Positions 28,277-37,466 of a DNA stretch of 64,000 bases are shown here, piece after piece. The notes under the pieces were generated by a model. The model did not search any database. It was not told the origin of the DNA and worked only from the letters and a program-made list of their open reading frames with translations. This stretch comes from Hamadaea sp013361475 (lineage in GTDB: Bacteria > Actinomycetota > Actinomycetes > Mycobacteriales > Micromonosporaceae), in NCBI RefSeq assembly GCF_040654195.1, contig NZ_JBFAHM010000003.1, positions 310,001 to 374,000 on the forward strand. Direction: 5' to 3'. Position 1 is the stretch's first letter; each line of letters opens with the position of its first letter. Made by a program: the position numbers and the translations under genes.

Positions 28277-30523
28277 GTGAAAGTGAGCGGCGTGACCGAT
28301 GACGTTCTGCTGCACTGGCTCACGGAGATGGATCGCGACCGGCTGGCCGGGCTGCTGCGGGGCCGGCCGGGGCTGCTCGGACTCGATCCGTCGGGCGTGG
28401 TGGCCTCGCTGGCGGAGTTGGCCGGCCGGCTGACCGAACCCGAGTCGGCGAGCGAGGCGCTATCCGGCATGCCGACGCCCGTGCTGCAGGTGGCGGAGGC
28501 GGCGGCCGTGCTGGGTCCCGGGCCGGTCGCCCGCGACCGGCTGACGACGCTACTCGGGCTGGCCGACGACGACCCCGGGCTGGCCACGGCACTGGAGCGG
28601 TTGGAGCAGATCGGCGTACTGGTGCCGGCCGGCGGCGTGCTGCTGGCCCCGGCCGACCTGCGACTGGTGTTCCGGGAGCCGTTGCGGCTCGGCCCGCCCG
28701 CCGCCGAGGTGCTGCATCCGCTCACCGCAGCGCAGCTGACCGCCGTCGCGCACGCGCTCGGGTTGCCGTCCGCCCGGCGTACGCGGGCCGAGACGATGGC
28801 GTCGCTGCTGGACTTCTTCGGTGATCCCGACCGGATCCGGGCGCTCGTCGAGCAAGCGCCGGAGGCGACGAAGCTCCTCCTCGAAGGCATCGCCGTCCGT
28901 GGGGTGCACCCGCCCTACGGGGTGCTGCTCGACGCGTACGCCTCGGCGGCCCGCGAGGTCATCTGGGCGGAGGAGCGTGGGCTGCTGTCCCGGCGGCACG
29001 GCTGGGGTTACGCCCTGCAGATGCCGTCGGAGGTCGGGCTGGCCCTACGGGGACCGGACTATCAGGCGCCCTTCTCGGCCGAACCGCCGTTGGTGCCCAC
29101 TGTGGAGGTTCCGGCCGGATTGGCCGAGCGGGAGAGCGCTGCCGCGCTGACCGCCGCGGTCGGCCACGTGATCGGCGTCGTCGACGCCTGCGATCAGCAT
29201 CCCGTGGCCCTGCTCAAGGCGGGCGGCGTCGGCGTACGCGAGGTGCGGCGGCTCGCCAAACGCCTGGACGTCCCGGAGCAGGAGGCGCGGCTGTGGCTGG
29301 AGATCGCCGGGGAGCTGGGCCTGATCCTCGCCATGGACGCCGCTGAGACCGCCGTCCTCGTCACGGAGGAGTTCGACGCCTTCCGCACGTTGCCGCCGGC
29401 CGAGCAGGCCGACCGTATCGTGCACGCCTGGCTGACCGTCGGGGCCCTGCCGACCTGGGTGCCGCCGGAAGGCAAGCAGGAGCCGCCGCTGTCCTATTTC
29501 GCCGGTGGTCCGTTGCCGGCTCTGCGGCTGACCGTTCTCGGGGTCGCCGCGCAGACCCTCGTCGGCGTGGACGGCGAGCCCCGAGGGCTATCCGAATTCG
29601 CCGACCTGGCCGGTGCGGTGCGGTGGTTCGCTCCCGTGCTCGCGACCGACCTCGCCGAGGGCGTACTCGAGTCGCTGTGGTCGGAGGCGCGGTCGCTCGG
29701 CCTCGTCGCCCACAACGCCCCGACGTCGGTGGGGCTGGCCGTCCTGGCGGCGGCGGAGCCCGACTGCCCGGTCCGGGTGGCCGCGGAGCGGTTGTTGAGC
29801 CCGGCCAGCGCGGCCGGGATCTTCCAGGCCGATCTGACGGTCGTGGTCCCGGGCAGCCCGTCGGCGGCCCTGGCCGATCTGCTCGACGCCACCGCCGACC
29901 GCGAAGGCCGGGGTGCGGCGTCGGTCTGGCGGTTCAGCGCCGGGTCGGTGCGGCGGGCGTTGGACGGCGGGATGAGCCCGGCGGAGCTGGAGAAGGCGTT
30001 GGCGGAGGTGTCCCAGTCCGGTGAGCTGCCACAGCCGCTGCGCTACCTGATCGGCGATCTGGCGCGCCGGCACGGCGCGGTGCGCGTACGCGCGGCGGGC
30101 TGCGTCATCCGGTCGGCCGACGACGCGTTGCTGGCCGAGGTGGCGGCGACGACCCGGCTGCGGGACCTGGGCCTCTGGCAGCCCGCAGCGGGCGTTCTCA
30201 TCTCGTCGGTGGCGGCCGACGAGACGTTGCGGCGGTTGCGTGAGGCTGGGTTCGCCCCGGTGGAGGAAGGGCTGCACGGCGAGGTCATGGTGAGTCACCG
30301 CGCCGTACGCCGCGCCACCGCCCCGGAGCGGATGGCCGCCGCCGCGCTGGAGTTGCCGGAGATGGCGAGCTGGAGCCTGGCCGATCCGGAGGAGCTGGCG
30401 GAACGGTTGCTGACCCAACCGCCCACCGGCTCCGCCGAGGGCCATCGGCATCAGGCGCGCCGTCCCCAGGCGGACGATCTGGCCGAGATCGCCTACCTGG
30501 AGCGGCTGTTCAAGATGGAGTGA
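28277..30523 (+). CDS. Helicase-associated (XPB/Ssl2-like N-terminal) domain protein
   Basis: A large soluble protein (748 residues from GTG 28277) that resembles the actinobacterial helicase-C-associated family (PF13625), usually found beside or fused to XPB-type helicases. It is leucine-, alanine- and glutamate-rich, predicted mostly helical, with repeated winged-helix-like segments; no Walker A or DEAD motif is present, so it is not itself a helicase. Characteristic stretches are GLLRGRPGLLGLDPSGVVAS and LRYLIGDLARRHGAVRVRAA. The start is uncertain: GTGs at 28214, 28277, 28283 and 28292 are in frame; 28277 has GGCGAGGG 8 nt upstream. The 3' end overlaps the convergent kinase gene by 31 bp. 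Confidence 0.75.
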   Translation: MKVSGVTDDVLLHWLTEMDRDRLAGLLRGRPGLLGLDPSGVVASLAELAGRLTEPESASEALSGMPTPVLQVAEAAAVLGPGPVARDRLTTLLGLADDDPGLATALERLEQIGVLVPAGGVLLAPADLRLVFREPLRLGPPAAEVLHPLTAAQLTAVAHALGLPSARRTRAETMASLLDFFGDPDRIRALVEQAPEATKLLLEGIAVRGVHPPYGVLLDAYASAAREVIWAEERGLLSRRHGWGYALQMPSEVGLALRGPDYQAPFSAEPPLVPTVEVPAGLAERESAAALTAAVGHVIGVVDACDQHPVALLKAGGVGVREVRRLAKRLDVPEQEARLWLEIAGELGLILAMDAAETAVLVTEEFDAFRTLPPAEQADRIVHAWLTVGALPTWVPPEGKQEPPLSYFAGGPLPALRLTVLGVAAQTLVGVDGEPRGLSEFADLAGAVRWFAPVLATDLAEGVLESLWSEARSLGLVAHNAPTSVGLAVLAAAEPDCPVRVAAERLLSPASAAGIFQADLTVVVPGSPSAALADLLDATADREGRGAASVWRFSAGSVRRALDGGMSPAELEKALAEVSQSGELPQPLRYLIGDLARRHGAVRVRAAGCVIRSADDALLAEVAATTRLRDLGLWQPAAGVLISSVAADETLRRLREAGFAPVEEGLHGEVMVSHRAVRRATAPERMAAAALELPEMASWSLADPEELAERLLTQPPTGSAEGHRHQARRPQADDLAEIAYLERLFKME

Positions 30524-31482
30524 CGGGCGGCCGCCTTGGCCTGCGGAGGTGCGCCCAGCGCGTCCAGCCCCAGCAGGACCGCACCCGTCACCGGGGGCGC
30601 GTCCAGCACAACCGGCCGGGCGCGCGGCACCTCCTGGGCCAGCCCCGCCACGACGGCGTCGTGCAGCAGCGGATGCCGAGCTCGGAGGACGCCGCCGCCC
30701 AGGACCACGTCGACCGGCCGATTGCGCAGCCGGAGCCGACCGGCCGCGACCGAGGCCAGCGACACGATTTCGTCGGCCTGACGCTGCACCACGCAGGCCG
30801 CGACGCCGTCGCCGGCGGCTGCGACCTCGAACAGGATCGGGGTCAGCTCGGCGAGCCGATCGCCCGGGATGTCGCCGAAGTGCAGGGCGATCCCGACATC
30901 CTCCACTGTGGGTAGTCCGTAGTGCGCTGCGATGGCCGCTGTCAGCGCGGTGCCCGGACCTCGGCCGTCCTCGCCGCGTACGGCGTGCCACAGGGCGAGC
31001 TGGGCCAGGTGATGGCCGCCGCCCCAGTCGCCGGTGACCACGCCCAGCGCCGGAAACCGGGCGTACGCCCCGGCTTCGGTGCGGCCGAGGCAGTTGATCC
31101 CGGCCCCGCAGACCACGGCGATGGCGTCGGGATTGTCGGTGCCCGCCCGCAGCAGGGCGAACAGGTCGTTGTCGACCCGGTGGTCGAGCGCCCAGCCCGC
31201 CTCGCCGACGGCCGCCGTCAATGTGGCGACCTCGATCGGCAGGTCGGCCCCGGCCAGATAGATCTCCGCCCGGTCGAGCGGAACCTCCGGGCCGAGTCCG
31301 GCCTCTTTGCGTACGCGGTGGATCAGGTCGCCCAGCAACGCGATCGTCCCCGGTACGCCGATGTTGTGCGGGGACGACGTCGTGCCGCGTACCGCCGCGA
31401 GGACGGCGCCGTCCCCGTCGGCGAGGACGACGTCGGTCTTCGAGTTGCCGCCGTCGATCGCGACCAGGATCGGCGCGCTCAC
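30493..31482 (-). CDS. BadF/BadG-type sugar kinase (N-acetylglucosamine kinase-like)
   Basis: ATP-dependent kinase of the ASKHA fold, 329 residues. Phosphate-1 motif AIDGGNSKTDVVLAD; later motifs VVCGAGINCLGR, VVTGDWGGGHHLA and DVVLGGGVL, as in N-acetylglucosamine kinases. GTG 31482 overlaps the GH4 stop (GTGA), so it is coupled to the sugar-uptake operon. It probably phosphorylates an imported amino sugar or hexose so that GH4 or downstream enzymes can act; the substrate is inferred. Its last 31 bp overlap the end of the convergent helicase-associated gene. Confidence 0.85.
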   Translation of the reverse strand: MSAPILVAIDGGNSKTDVVLADGDGAVLAAVRGTTSSPHNIGVPGTIALLGDLIHRVRKEAGLGPEVPLDRAEIYLAGADLPIEVATLTAAVGEAGWALDHRVDNDLFALLRAGTDNPDAIAVVCGAGINCLGRTEAGAYARFPALGVVTGDWGGGHHLAQLALWHAVRGEDGRGPGTALTAAIAAHYGLPTVEDVGIALHFGDIPGDRLAELTPILFEVAAAGDGVAACVVQRQADEIVSLASVAAGRLRLRNRPVDVVLGGGVLRARHPLLHDAVVAGLAQEVPRARPVVLDAPPVTGAVLLGLDALGAPPQAKAAARHSILNSRSR

Positions 31483-32717
31483 GCGTGGATCCACGGGAGG
31501 TACGCGCTGTTCGCCGCGAGCAGCCGATCGGTGAGCTGGTCGGCGAGGTCGTGCTGGCCGACGAGCGGATGCGCCAGCAGTGCGTGGTAGACCCGGCTGC
31601 GTCCACCATGGACGGCAGCCTCGACGGCCAGCTCCTCGTACGCGCTGACGTGCGAGATGAGCCCGCGCTGCGACGGTTCGAGCCAGCCACGCGGGTCGGG
31701 CGCGGGACCGGCCGGGGTCACCGGCGCGGTCACCTCGACGACGGCCTCGTCCGGCAGGAACGGCAGTGTTCCCCGGTTGCGGACGTTGACGGAATGAAAC
31801 CCCGGTACGCCGTGCAGCGAGCTCAGCAGCCCGAGGGCGGCCTCGGAGTAGAACGCGCCACCCCGTTTGGCCAGCAGCTCCGGCTTTGTGACGAGCGCCG
31901 GGTCGGCGTACATGGCGAGCAGTTCGCGCTCGATCTCGGCGACCGCCTGGCCGCGGGTCTGCGCGCCGCGCTCCTTCGCCACCTCCTCGTCGTGGTGGTA
32001 GAAGTACCGCAGGTAGTAGGACGGGATCGCCCGCTGTGCCGTGATCACCTCGGTGGGAAAGTCGACGTCGAGCTTCTCGTCGAGCATCCCGGGCAGCACG
32101 TCGACCCCGTCGATGTGAACGGCCCGCTCCCAGGTCAGGTGGTTCAGGCCGACGTGGTCCAGGCGTACCGCGTCCGGGTCGACGGCGTACTGGGCGGCGA
32201 TCCGGCGCTGGAGGCCGATGGCGACGTTGCACAGGCCGACCGCACGGTGGCCGGCGTCGAGCAGCGCCCGCGTCATGATGCCCACCGGGTTGGTGAAGTT
32301 GACGATCCACGCGCCGGGCCGGGCCAGCCGCCGGGCTTGTTCCGCGACGTCGAGGACCACCGGCACGGTACGCAACGCCTTCGCCAGCCCGCCCGCGCCG
32401 GTGGTCTCCTGGCCGACGCATCCGCACTCCAGCGGGAAGGTCTCGTCGCTGGTCCGGGCGGCCTGACCGCCAACGCGGAGCTGGATGAGCACCGCGTCGG
32501 CGTCGCTGAGCCCGGCGACCGGATCGCTCGTCCACGTCACCCGGCCCGGATGGCCCAGGTGGGCGAAGATGCGCGCGGCGAACGCGCCCACCACGTCGAG
32601 CCGGTCCGCGGCCGGGTCGACAAGCGCCAGTTCGGTGACGGGCAGCCCGATCCGGGCCACCCCGTCGACCAGCTCCGGGGTATAGGTCGATCCTCCGCCG
32701 ACCACTGCGATCTTCAT
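31479..32717 (-). CDS. Family 4 glycoside hydrolase (6-phospho-beta-glucosidase type)
   Basis: NAD- and metal-dependent glycosidase of family GH4, 412 residues. N-terminal Rossmann motif MKIAVVGGGSTYTPELVDGV; metal-binding Cys in GLCNVAIG and His in LDHVGLNHLTWERA; the sequence ADAVLIQLRVGGQAARTSDE is typical of the 6-phospho-beta-glucosidase subgroup. GH4 enzymes normally cleave phosphorylated disaccharides; here the kinase encoded next to it could supply the phosphate in the absence of a PTS. Same operon as the ABC transporter, 1 nt after the permease stop. Confidence 0.92.
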   Translation of the reverse strand: MKIAVVGGGSTYTPELVDGVARIGLPVTELALVDPAADRLDVVGAFAARIFAHLGHPGRVTWTSDPVAGLSDADAVLIQLRVGGQAARTSDETFPLECGCVGQETTGAGGLAKALRTVPVVLDVAEQARRLARPGAWIVNFTNPVGIMTRALLDAGHRAVGLCNVAIGLQRRIAAQYAVDPDAVRLDHVGLNHLTWERAVHIDGVDVLPGMLDEKLDVDFPTEVITAQRAIPSYYLRYFYHHDEEVAKERGAQTRGQAVAEIERELLAMYADPALVTKPELLAKRGGAFYSEAALGLLSSLHGVPGFHSVNVRNRGTLPFLPDEAVVEVTAPVTPAGPAPDPRGWLEPSQRGLISHVSAYEELAVEAAVHGGRSRVYHALLAHPLVGQHDLADQLTDRLLAANSAYLPWIHA

Positions 32718-32718
32718 G

Positions 32719-33540
32719 TCAACCTTTCACTCCGGTGAGCGTCACGCCTTGCACGAACGCCTTCTGCGCGAAGAAGAACAGCACGATGACCGGAACCATC
32801 GTGACGAGAGTGGCGGCGCTGACGAGGTGCCATTCCACGTGGTGCAGCGTCCGGAAGGAGGCCAGCGCCAGCGAGATGGTCCAGTTCTCCTCGTTCTCGT
32901 TGGTGTAGAGCAACGGGCCGTAGTAGTCGTTCCAGGCGTAGAAGAACTGGAACATCGCGGCGGCGGCGATGCCCGGACGGGCCATCGGGAGCACCACCCT
33001 CAGCAGGGTGCGCCACTCGCCGCAGCCGTCGATCCGGGCCGCGTCGAGGTACTCGTCCGGGATCGTCACGAGGAACTGCCGCAGCAGGAAGATGGAGAAG
33101 GCGTCGCCCAGCAGCATCGGCAGGATCAACGGCCACAGCGTGCCGGTGAGATGCCCGTTGGCCCAGAGCATGTACACCGGGACCGTCGTCACCTGCGGCG
33201 GCAGCATCATCATGCAGATGATCAGGGTCATCATCAGGTTGCGGCCGCGCCAGCGCAGCTTCGCCAAGGCGTACGCCGCCGGAACGCTGGAGAGCAACAT
33301 CGCGCCGGTGGCGAGCCCGGCGTACATCGCCGTGTTCCCGAGGTACTTCAGCAGCGGCGTCTTCGAGAAGACCTCCGCGTAGTTCTCGGGATGCCAGGAG
33401 TGCGGCCACAGATCGGCGGTGAAGGTCTGGTTGCTGGTCATCATCGAGGTGAGGGCCAGGAAGAGCACCGGCGCGAGGAACATCGCCGACAGGGCGAGCG
33501 CGATGCTGTGCTTGGCCACGAAGATCAGCGCCCGGTTCAT
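32719..33540 (-). CDS. Sugar ABC transporter permease (MalG-like)
   Basis: Inner-membrane subunit of a carbohydrate ABC importer (CUT1 type), 273 residues, six predicted helices. The EAA loop that contacts the ATPase is DEYLDAARIDGCGEWRTLLR followed by VVLPMARPGI. Start ATG 33540 overlaps the stop of the upstream permease gene (ATGA), giving translational coupling. No ATP-binding gene lies in the operon, so the shared MsiK-type ATPase of actinobacteria is the likely partner (inference). Confidence 0.93.
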   Translation of the reverse strand: MNRALIFVAKHSIALALSAMFLAPVLFLALTSMMTSNQTFTADLWPHSWHPENYAEVFSKTPLLKYLGNTAMYAGLATGAMLLSSVPAAYALAKLRWRGRNLMMTLIICMMMLPPQVTTVPVYMLWANGHLTGTLWPLILPMLLGDAFSIFLLRQFLVTIPDEYLDAARIDGCGEWRTLLRVVLPMARPGIAAAAMFQFFYAWNDYYGPLLYTNENEENWTISLALASFRTLHHVEWHLVSAATLVTMVPVIVLFFFAQKAFVQGVTLTGVKG

Positions 33541-34514
33541 CGGTCGCCTCCGGTGAACGCCTTGAACCGGCGAATGAGGATGACGGTGATGCTCATCGAG
33601 ACGACGAACAACAACAGCGCCAGGACGTTGGCGTACCCGAAGAGGTTGTAGCGGAAGCCCTCGGTGTAGAGCCACATCGGGTAGGTGAGCGTGGAGTTCT
33701 GCGGGTAGCCGAACGTGCCCGAGACGCCGCCTCCCCCGGTGACCTGGTTGGACGCGACGCTCGAGGCCACCGCGGCCTGGGTGAAGTACTGGGCGCAGCC
33801 GATGACTCCGGTGATCGTCGCGAAGACGAGGACGGGCCGGATGGTCGGCAGGGTCACGTAGCGGAACTTCTGCCAGCTGTTCGCACCGTCCAGCGACGCG
33901 GCCTCGTAGAGGTCCACCGGCACATCCAGCAGCGCGGCGACGAAGATGATCATCAGGTCGCCGACCGCCCACAAGCTCAGCAGGACCAGCGCGGGCTTGG
34001 CCCACGCCGGATCGTTGAACCAGCGCGGTCCGTCGATCCCGAGCCACCGCAGCATGGTGTCCAACGGCCCGGTCTGCGGCTTCAGCAGCAGGACGAAGGC
34101 GATCGTCGCGGTCACCGGCGGCGCGAGCGCGGGCAGATAGAACAGCGTCCGGTACGCACTCCGCGACCGTTTCATGGCGTTGAGCAGCATCGCCGTGAGC
34201 AGGGCGCCGATGATGCGGGCGGGGACCATGGCGGCCGTCAGCCACAACGTGTTCTTGGCGGCGATCCCGACGAGCGGGTCTTGGAGGAGGTACCGCCAGT
34301 TGGCGAGGCCGACCCACTCGGGCGGGTTGATGAGGGTGAACCTGGTGAACGAGAAGTAGACCGCGGCGGCCAGCGGATAGGCGAGGAACACGATCAGGCC
34401 GAGCAGGGCCGGCCCGATGAAGGTGAGCACGACCAGACGGGGGCGGCGCGACCCGCGCGCACCCCGCCGGAGGGCCGCGGTGTCGCGGCCCTCCGCCAGA
34501 GTGACGGTGGCCAT
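33537..34514 (-). CDS. Sugar ABC transporter permease (MalF-like)
   Basis: Second permease of the importer, 325 residues, six predicted helices after a basic N-terminus (MATVTLAEGRDTAALRRGAR). The EAA loop is VDLYEAASLDGANSWQKFRY followed by VTLPTIRPVL. It starts 2 nt after the solute-binding protein stop and overlaps the next permease. Typical CUT1 organisation. Confidence 0.93.
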   Translation of the reverse strand: MATVTLAEGRDTAALRRGARGSRRPRLVVLTFIGPALLGLIVFLAYPLAAAVYFSFTRFTLINPPEWVGLANWRYLLQDPLVGIAAKNTLWLTAAMVPARIIGALLTAMLLNAMKRSRSAYRTLFYLPALAPPVTATIAFVLLLKPQTGPLDTMLRWLGIDGPRWFNDPAWAKPALVLLSLWAVGDLMIIFVAALLDVPVDLYEAASLDGANSWQKFRYVTLPTIRPVLVFATITGVIGCAQYFTQAAVASSVASNQVTGGGGVSGTFGYPQNSTLTYPMWLYTEGFRYNLFGYANVLALLLFVVSMSITVILIRRFKAFTGGDR

Positions 34515-34516
34515 GG

Positions 34517-35827
34517 TCAACCGGCCAGCTTGACGACGTCGTTGATCTGCTTGTCCACCTCGGACAGACCGGCGGTCAGATCCTTCTTCTGCCCCGATTG
34601 CCAGGCGTCGACGAAGGTTCCGAAGGTCTCCTGGTACGCCGGGCCGACGGCGCTCGGGGGAGTGGTGCCGCTGTTGGTGTTGGCGAAGATGTCCAGGAAG
34701 ACCTTGAAGTTGGCGTCGACCTGAAGGTCGGGCGCGGTCAGCGCGGAGGTCAGCGTCGGCACGTTGCGGATGCCGTTGCCGAGCTTGACCTGCGCGCCCT
34801 GGTCGAGGGTCAGATACTTCACCAGCGCCCAGGCGGCCTCCGGGTTCTTCGCCGTACGCGAGACGCCGATGACGTTGCCGGAGATGTAGCCGGCACCGTA
34901 CCGGCTCGGGTCGGCGACCGGCAGCGGGCTGACCCCGAAGTCGACGCCCGGCGCCTGATCCTTCAGGAACGCCAGTCGCCATTCGCCGTCTACGGCCATC
35001 GCGACCTGGCCCTTCTGGAAGGCGTTGTCGGCCGACCACTCGTCACCGAGGCTCGCCCGGAATTTCTCCAGCTTGTCGTAGCCGTACCAGTCGACGAGGT
35101 CCTTCTGCCACTTCAGCAGCGCCTGCCACTGCGGGTCGCCGCCGATCGCCGAGGTGCCGTCCGGCTTGAGCCACTGCGCGCCGACCATCGGACCGAGGTG
35201 CGACGGCGAGTTCTCGTAGAACCCGAACAACGGCAGGAAACCCGCGCGCTCGATGGTCCCGTCCGGCTTGCGTACCGTCAGCTTCTTCGCGGCCTCGGTC
35301 AGCTCATCGAGGGTCTTGGGCGGGTTGGCGATGCCCGCGTCGGCGAGCATCTTCTTGTTGAAGTAGAAGCCGTACGCGTCGGCGAGGAACGGCATCGCGC
35401 ACCGCTTGCCGCGGAACTCGGTGTAGGACCGGACGACCTCGGGCATGACCTTGAGGTCCACGCCGTCGCGTTGGACGTAGGGCGTCAGGTCGACCCAGCC
35501 GCCGGTGGCGCAGAATTTGCCGACGATGTCGGTGGAGTAGCTGATGGCGACGTCCGGGCCGGTCCCGGCGCCGATCGCCTGGACCACCTTGCTGTCGTCC
35601 TGACCGCCTTTGACGGTCACCTTGACCTTCGGGTACTTGGCCTGGAAGTCGGCGATGATCCCGTCGATCGCCTTGGCCTCACGGTCGGTGAAGAAGTGCC
35701 ACAGCTCGATCTCGCCGGACGGTTCGACGCCCGGGGTGGCGATCGGCTTCGGCTCGGGCGCCGGCGTGCAGGCCGCGGTGACGGCGAGCAGCGCGGCGAG
35801 CCCGGCCAGAATCCGGGTACGACGCAT
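34517..35827 (-). CDS. Sugar-binding lipoprotein of ABC transporter
   Basis: Extracellular solute-binding protein of family 1, 436 residues. Signal peptide MRRTRILAGLAALLAVTAAC with lipobox Cys20. Binding-protein features: ELWHFFTDREAKAIDGIIAD, GTGPDVAISYSTD, and ASLGDEWSADNAFQKGQVAM. First gene of the operon SBP-permease-permease-GH4-kinase; GAGAGGAG lies about 8 nt before the ATG. The substrate is probably a beta-linked or amino disaccharide, inferred only from GH4 and kinase neighbours. Confidence 0.93.
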   Translation of the reverse strand: MRRTRILAGLAALLAVTAACTPAPEPKPIATPGVEPSGEIELWHFFTDREAKAIDGIIADFQAKYPKVKVTVKGGQDDSKVVQAIGAGTGPDVAISYSTDIVGKFCATGGWVDLTPYVQRDGVDLKVMPEVVRSYTEFRGKRCAMPFLADAYGFYFNKKMLADAGIANPPKTLDELTEAAKKLTVRKPDGTIERAGFLPLFGFYENSPSHLGPMVGAQWLKPDGTSAIGGDPQWQALLKWQKDLVDWYGYDKLEKFRASLGDEWSADNAFQKGQVAMAVDGEWRLAFLKDQAPGVDFGVSPLPVADPSRYGAGYISGNVIGVSRTAKNPEAAWALVKYLTLDQGAQVKLGNGIRNVPTLTSALTAPDLQVDANFKVFLDIFANTNSGTTPPSAVGPAYQETFGTFVDAWQSGQKKDLTAGLSEVDKQINDVVKLAG

Positions 35828-35936
35828 CGAAGGTGCTCCTCTCGGAAGAACCCTGAAGAAGGTATGGGTGACCGCGGCGACGGCCCGATGGCCTCGCCGG
35901 AGGCGGTGAGGTGCTGAAGTGCTGAGTCCCGGCCGG

Positions 35937-37232
35937 TCAGCCGGCCGGAACGTTGGCGCGCAGAGCGTTGATCAGCGAGTCCCGCACGGTACGCAGCCCG
36001 GCGTCGACGGCGCCGAGCAGCACCGCGTCGTCGGCGATGCCGGTGACCGCGATGGTGATGTCGAGGGGGATGGTGCTGGAGATGGCGGCGCGGACCCGGC
36101 GCGCCAGTTCTTCGCCGCCCGCCTGGGCGACCTCGCCGGCGAGGACGATCAACGGGGGATCGAGTACGCCGGCCACCGCGCCGACGCACTGGCCCATGCG
36201 GCAGGCCAGTTCGTCGAGGAACTTCTCCGCCTCGGCTGTGCCGGTGTCGACCGCGGCGGCGACGGCGTCGGCCGCCCCGGTCGCGGTGAGCCCGTGCGCC
36301 GCGGCCAGCTCGACGACGGCCGGGCCGCCGACGAGTTCTTGCATGTCCCGGGGACCCTGACCGGGGAGCCCGACCGGGACGTAGCCGATCTCGCCCGCCC
36401 CGCCCCGGGCACCGCGCAGCAGGCTGCCGCCCAGGTCGATGGCCAGACCGAGGCCTTCGCCGAACCAGAGCAGGGCGAAGCTGCTCGCGGGATCGCCGCC
36501 GGTCCGGTCCCCGCGGTCGGGCGTACGCAGTCCGGCGGCCACGCCGCGGCCGCGTTCGGCGATCGCGGCGAGGTTGACGTCGTTCTCCACCGCGACCGAG
36601 GCGCCGAGTCGTTCGCCGAGCTGGGCGACGAGCCCGGCCCGGTCGAACCCGGCGATGTCGATGTGCCGGATGACGCCCCCGTCGGCGTCGTAGGAGCCGG
36701 GCACTCCGAGGTGGACGTGCGAGACGCCGGTCCGGTCCAGACCGGCCAGCGCGGTCAGCCGTCCGACGATCTCCTCGATCGCGGCCAGCGGATCCGCCTT
36801 TACCAGGTCGACTCGGTCGTGTACGCGGGCGTGCACCGTACCGGCGAGGTCGACGAGGGCGGCGGTGAACTCCGGTCGGGCCAGGTCGGTCGTCTCTTTG
36901 ACGGAGACGGCCACCGCGTATGCCGCGGCGGGGTTCGCCGCGTAGATCTCGGCGTTGGGACCTGGACCGCCCCGGGTATGACCCACCACGATGGCCAGAC
37001 CGGCGTCGGTGAGCCGGCGGAGGACGTCGGAGGTGGTCGGCTTGGACAGGCCGGTGAGCTCGCGCAGGTCACCCCGGGTGAGGGTCCCTCGGTCGAGCAG
37101 GTGGGCGAGCGTGGCGCTCTCGTTCATGGCGCGCAGGAGCTTGGACGAACCGGCCAATCGCCCCGCGGACTCGGTCCGTGGCTGGTGGCGCAGCATCTCC
37201 AGCTCCCTCGCTCTCGCCTCGCGCAGTGGCAT
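35937..37232 (-). CDS. ROK-family transcriptional repressor
   Basis: 431-residue ROK regulator. N-terminal winged helix: NESATLAHLLDRGTLTRGDL and RELTGLSKPTTSDVLRRLTD; C-terminal sugar-kinase-like fold with HLGVPGSYDADGGVIRHIDI, VAVENDVNLAA and ALLWFGEGLGLAIDLGG. The usual ROK zinc motif with three cysteines (CXCGXXGC) is not present after GEIGYVPVG, which is atypical. It lies upstream of the sugar-uptake operon, same strand, and probably represses it in the absence of inducer. A later in-frame ATG (MLRHQ) is an alternative start. Confidence 0.88.
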   Translation of the reverse strand: MPLREARARELEMLRHQPRTESAGRLAGSSKLLRAMNESATLAHLLDRGTLTRGDLRELTGLSKPTTSDVLRRLTDAGLAIVVGHTRGGPGPNAEIYAANPAAAYAVAVSVKETTDLARPEFTAALVDLAGTVHARVHDRVDLVKADPLAAIEEIVGRLTALAGLDRTGVSHVHLGVPGSYDADGGVIRHIDIAGFDRAGLVAQLGERLGASVAVENDVNLAAIAERGRGVAAGLRTPDRGDRTGGDPASSFALLWFGEGLGLAIDLGGSLLRGARGGAGEIGYVPVGLPGQGPRDMQELVGGPAVVELAAAHGLTATGAADAVAAAVDTGTAEAEKFLDELACRMGQCVGAVAGVLDPPLIVLAGEVAQAGGEELARRVRAAISSTIPLDITIAVTGIADDAVLLGAVDAGLRTVRDSLINALRANVPAG

Positions 37233-37275
37233 GCGTGCTACGGCGTGCTGTGCGCGATCCTAGTGGATCCGAACT

Positions 37276-37294
37276 GTTAGGCAAACTGACTAAC
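37276..37294. promoter_or_regulatory. Candidate ROK operator upstream of the repressor gene
   Basis: GTTAG-N9-CTAAC inverted repeat (sequence on the minus strand GTTAGTCAGTTTGCCTAAC), 44 bp before the ROK start. It is AT-rich against a GC-rich background and similar to TTAGT...ACTAA operators of ROK repressors, suggesting autoregulation. Confidence 0.5.
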
Positions 37295-37466
37295 TATAGC
37301 GGCAGAGTAAACGAGCAGGATGGCGCCGTCAAGAGGATAAATCGGACACCGTGACAAGCGGATCGTCCGGACGTCCGGTCCGTCCTGGACTGTCTCCGCA
37401 AGACAGTGCACAGTGGAATGAGCGGAAATAGTGGACAGAGGACCGACAAAGTGGCAGCGTAGAGGC

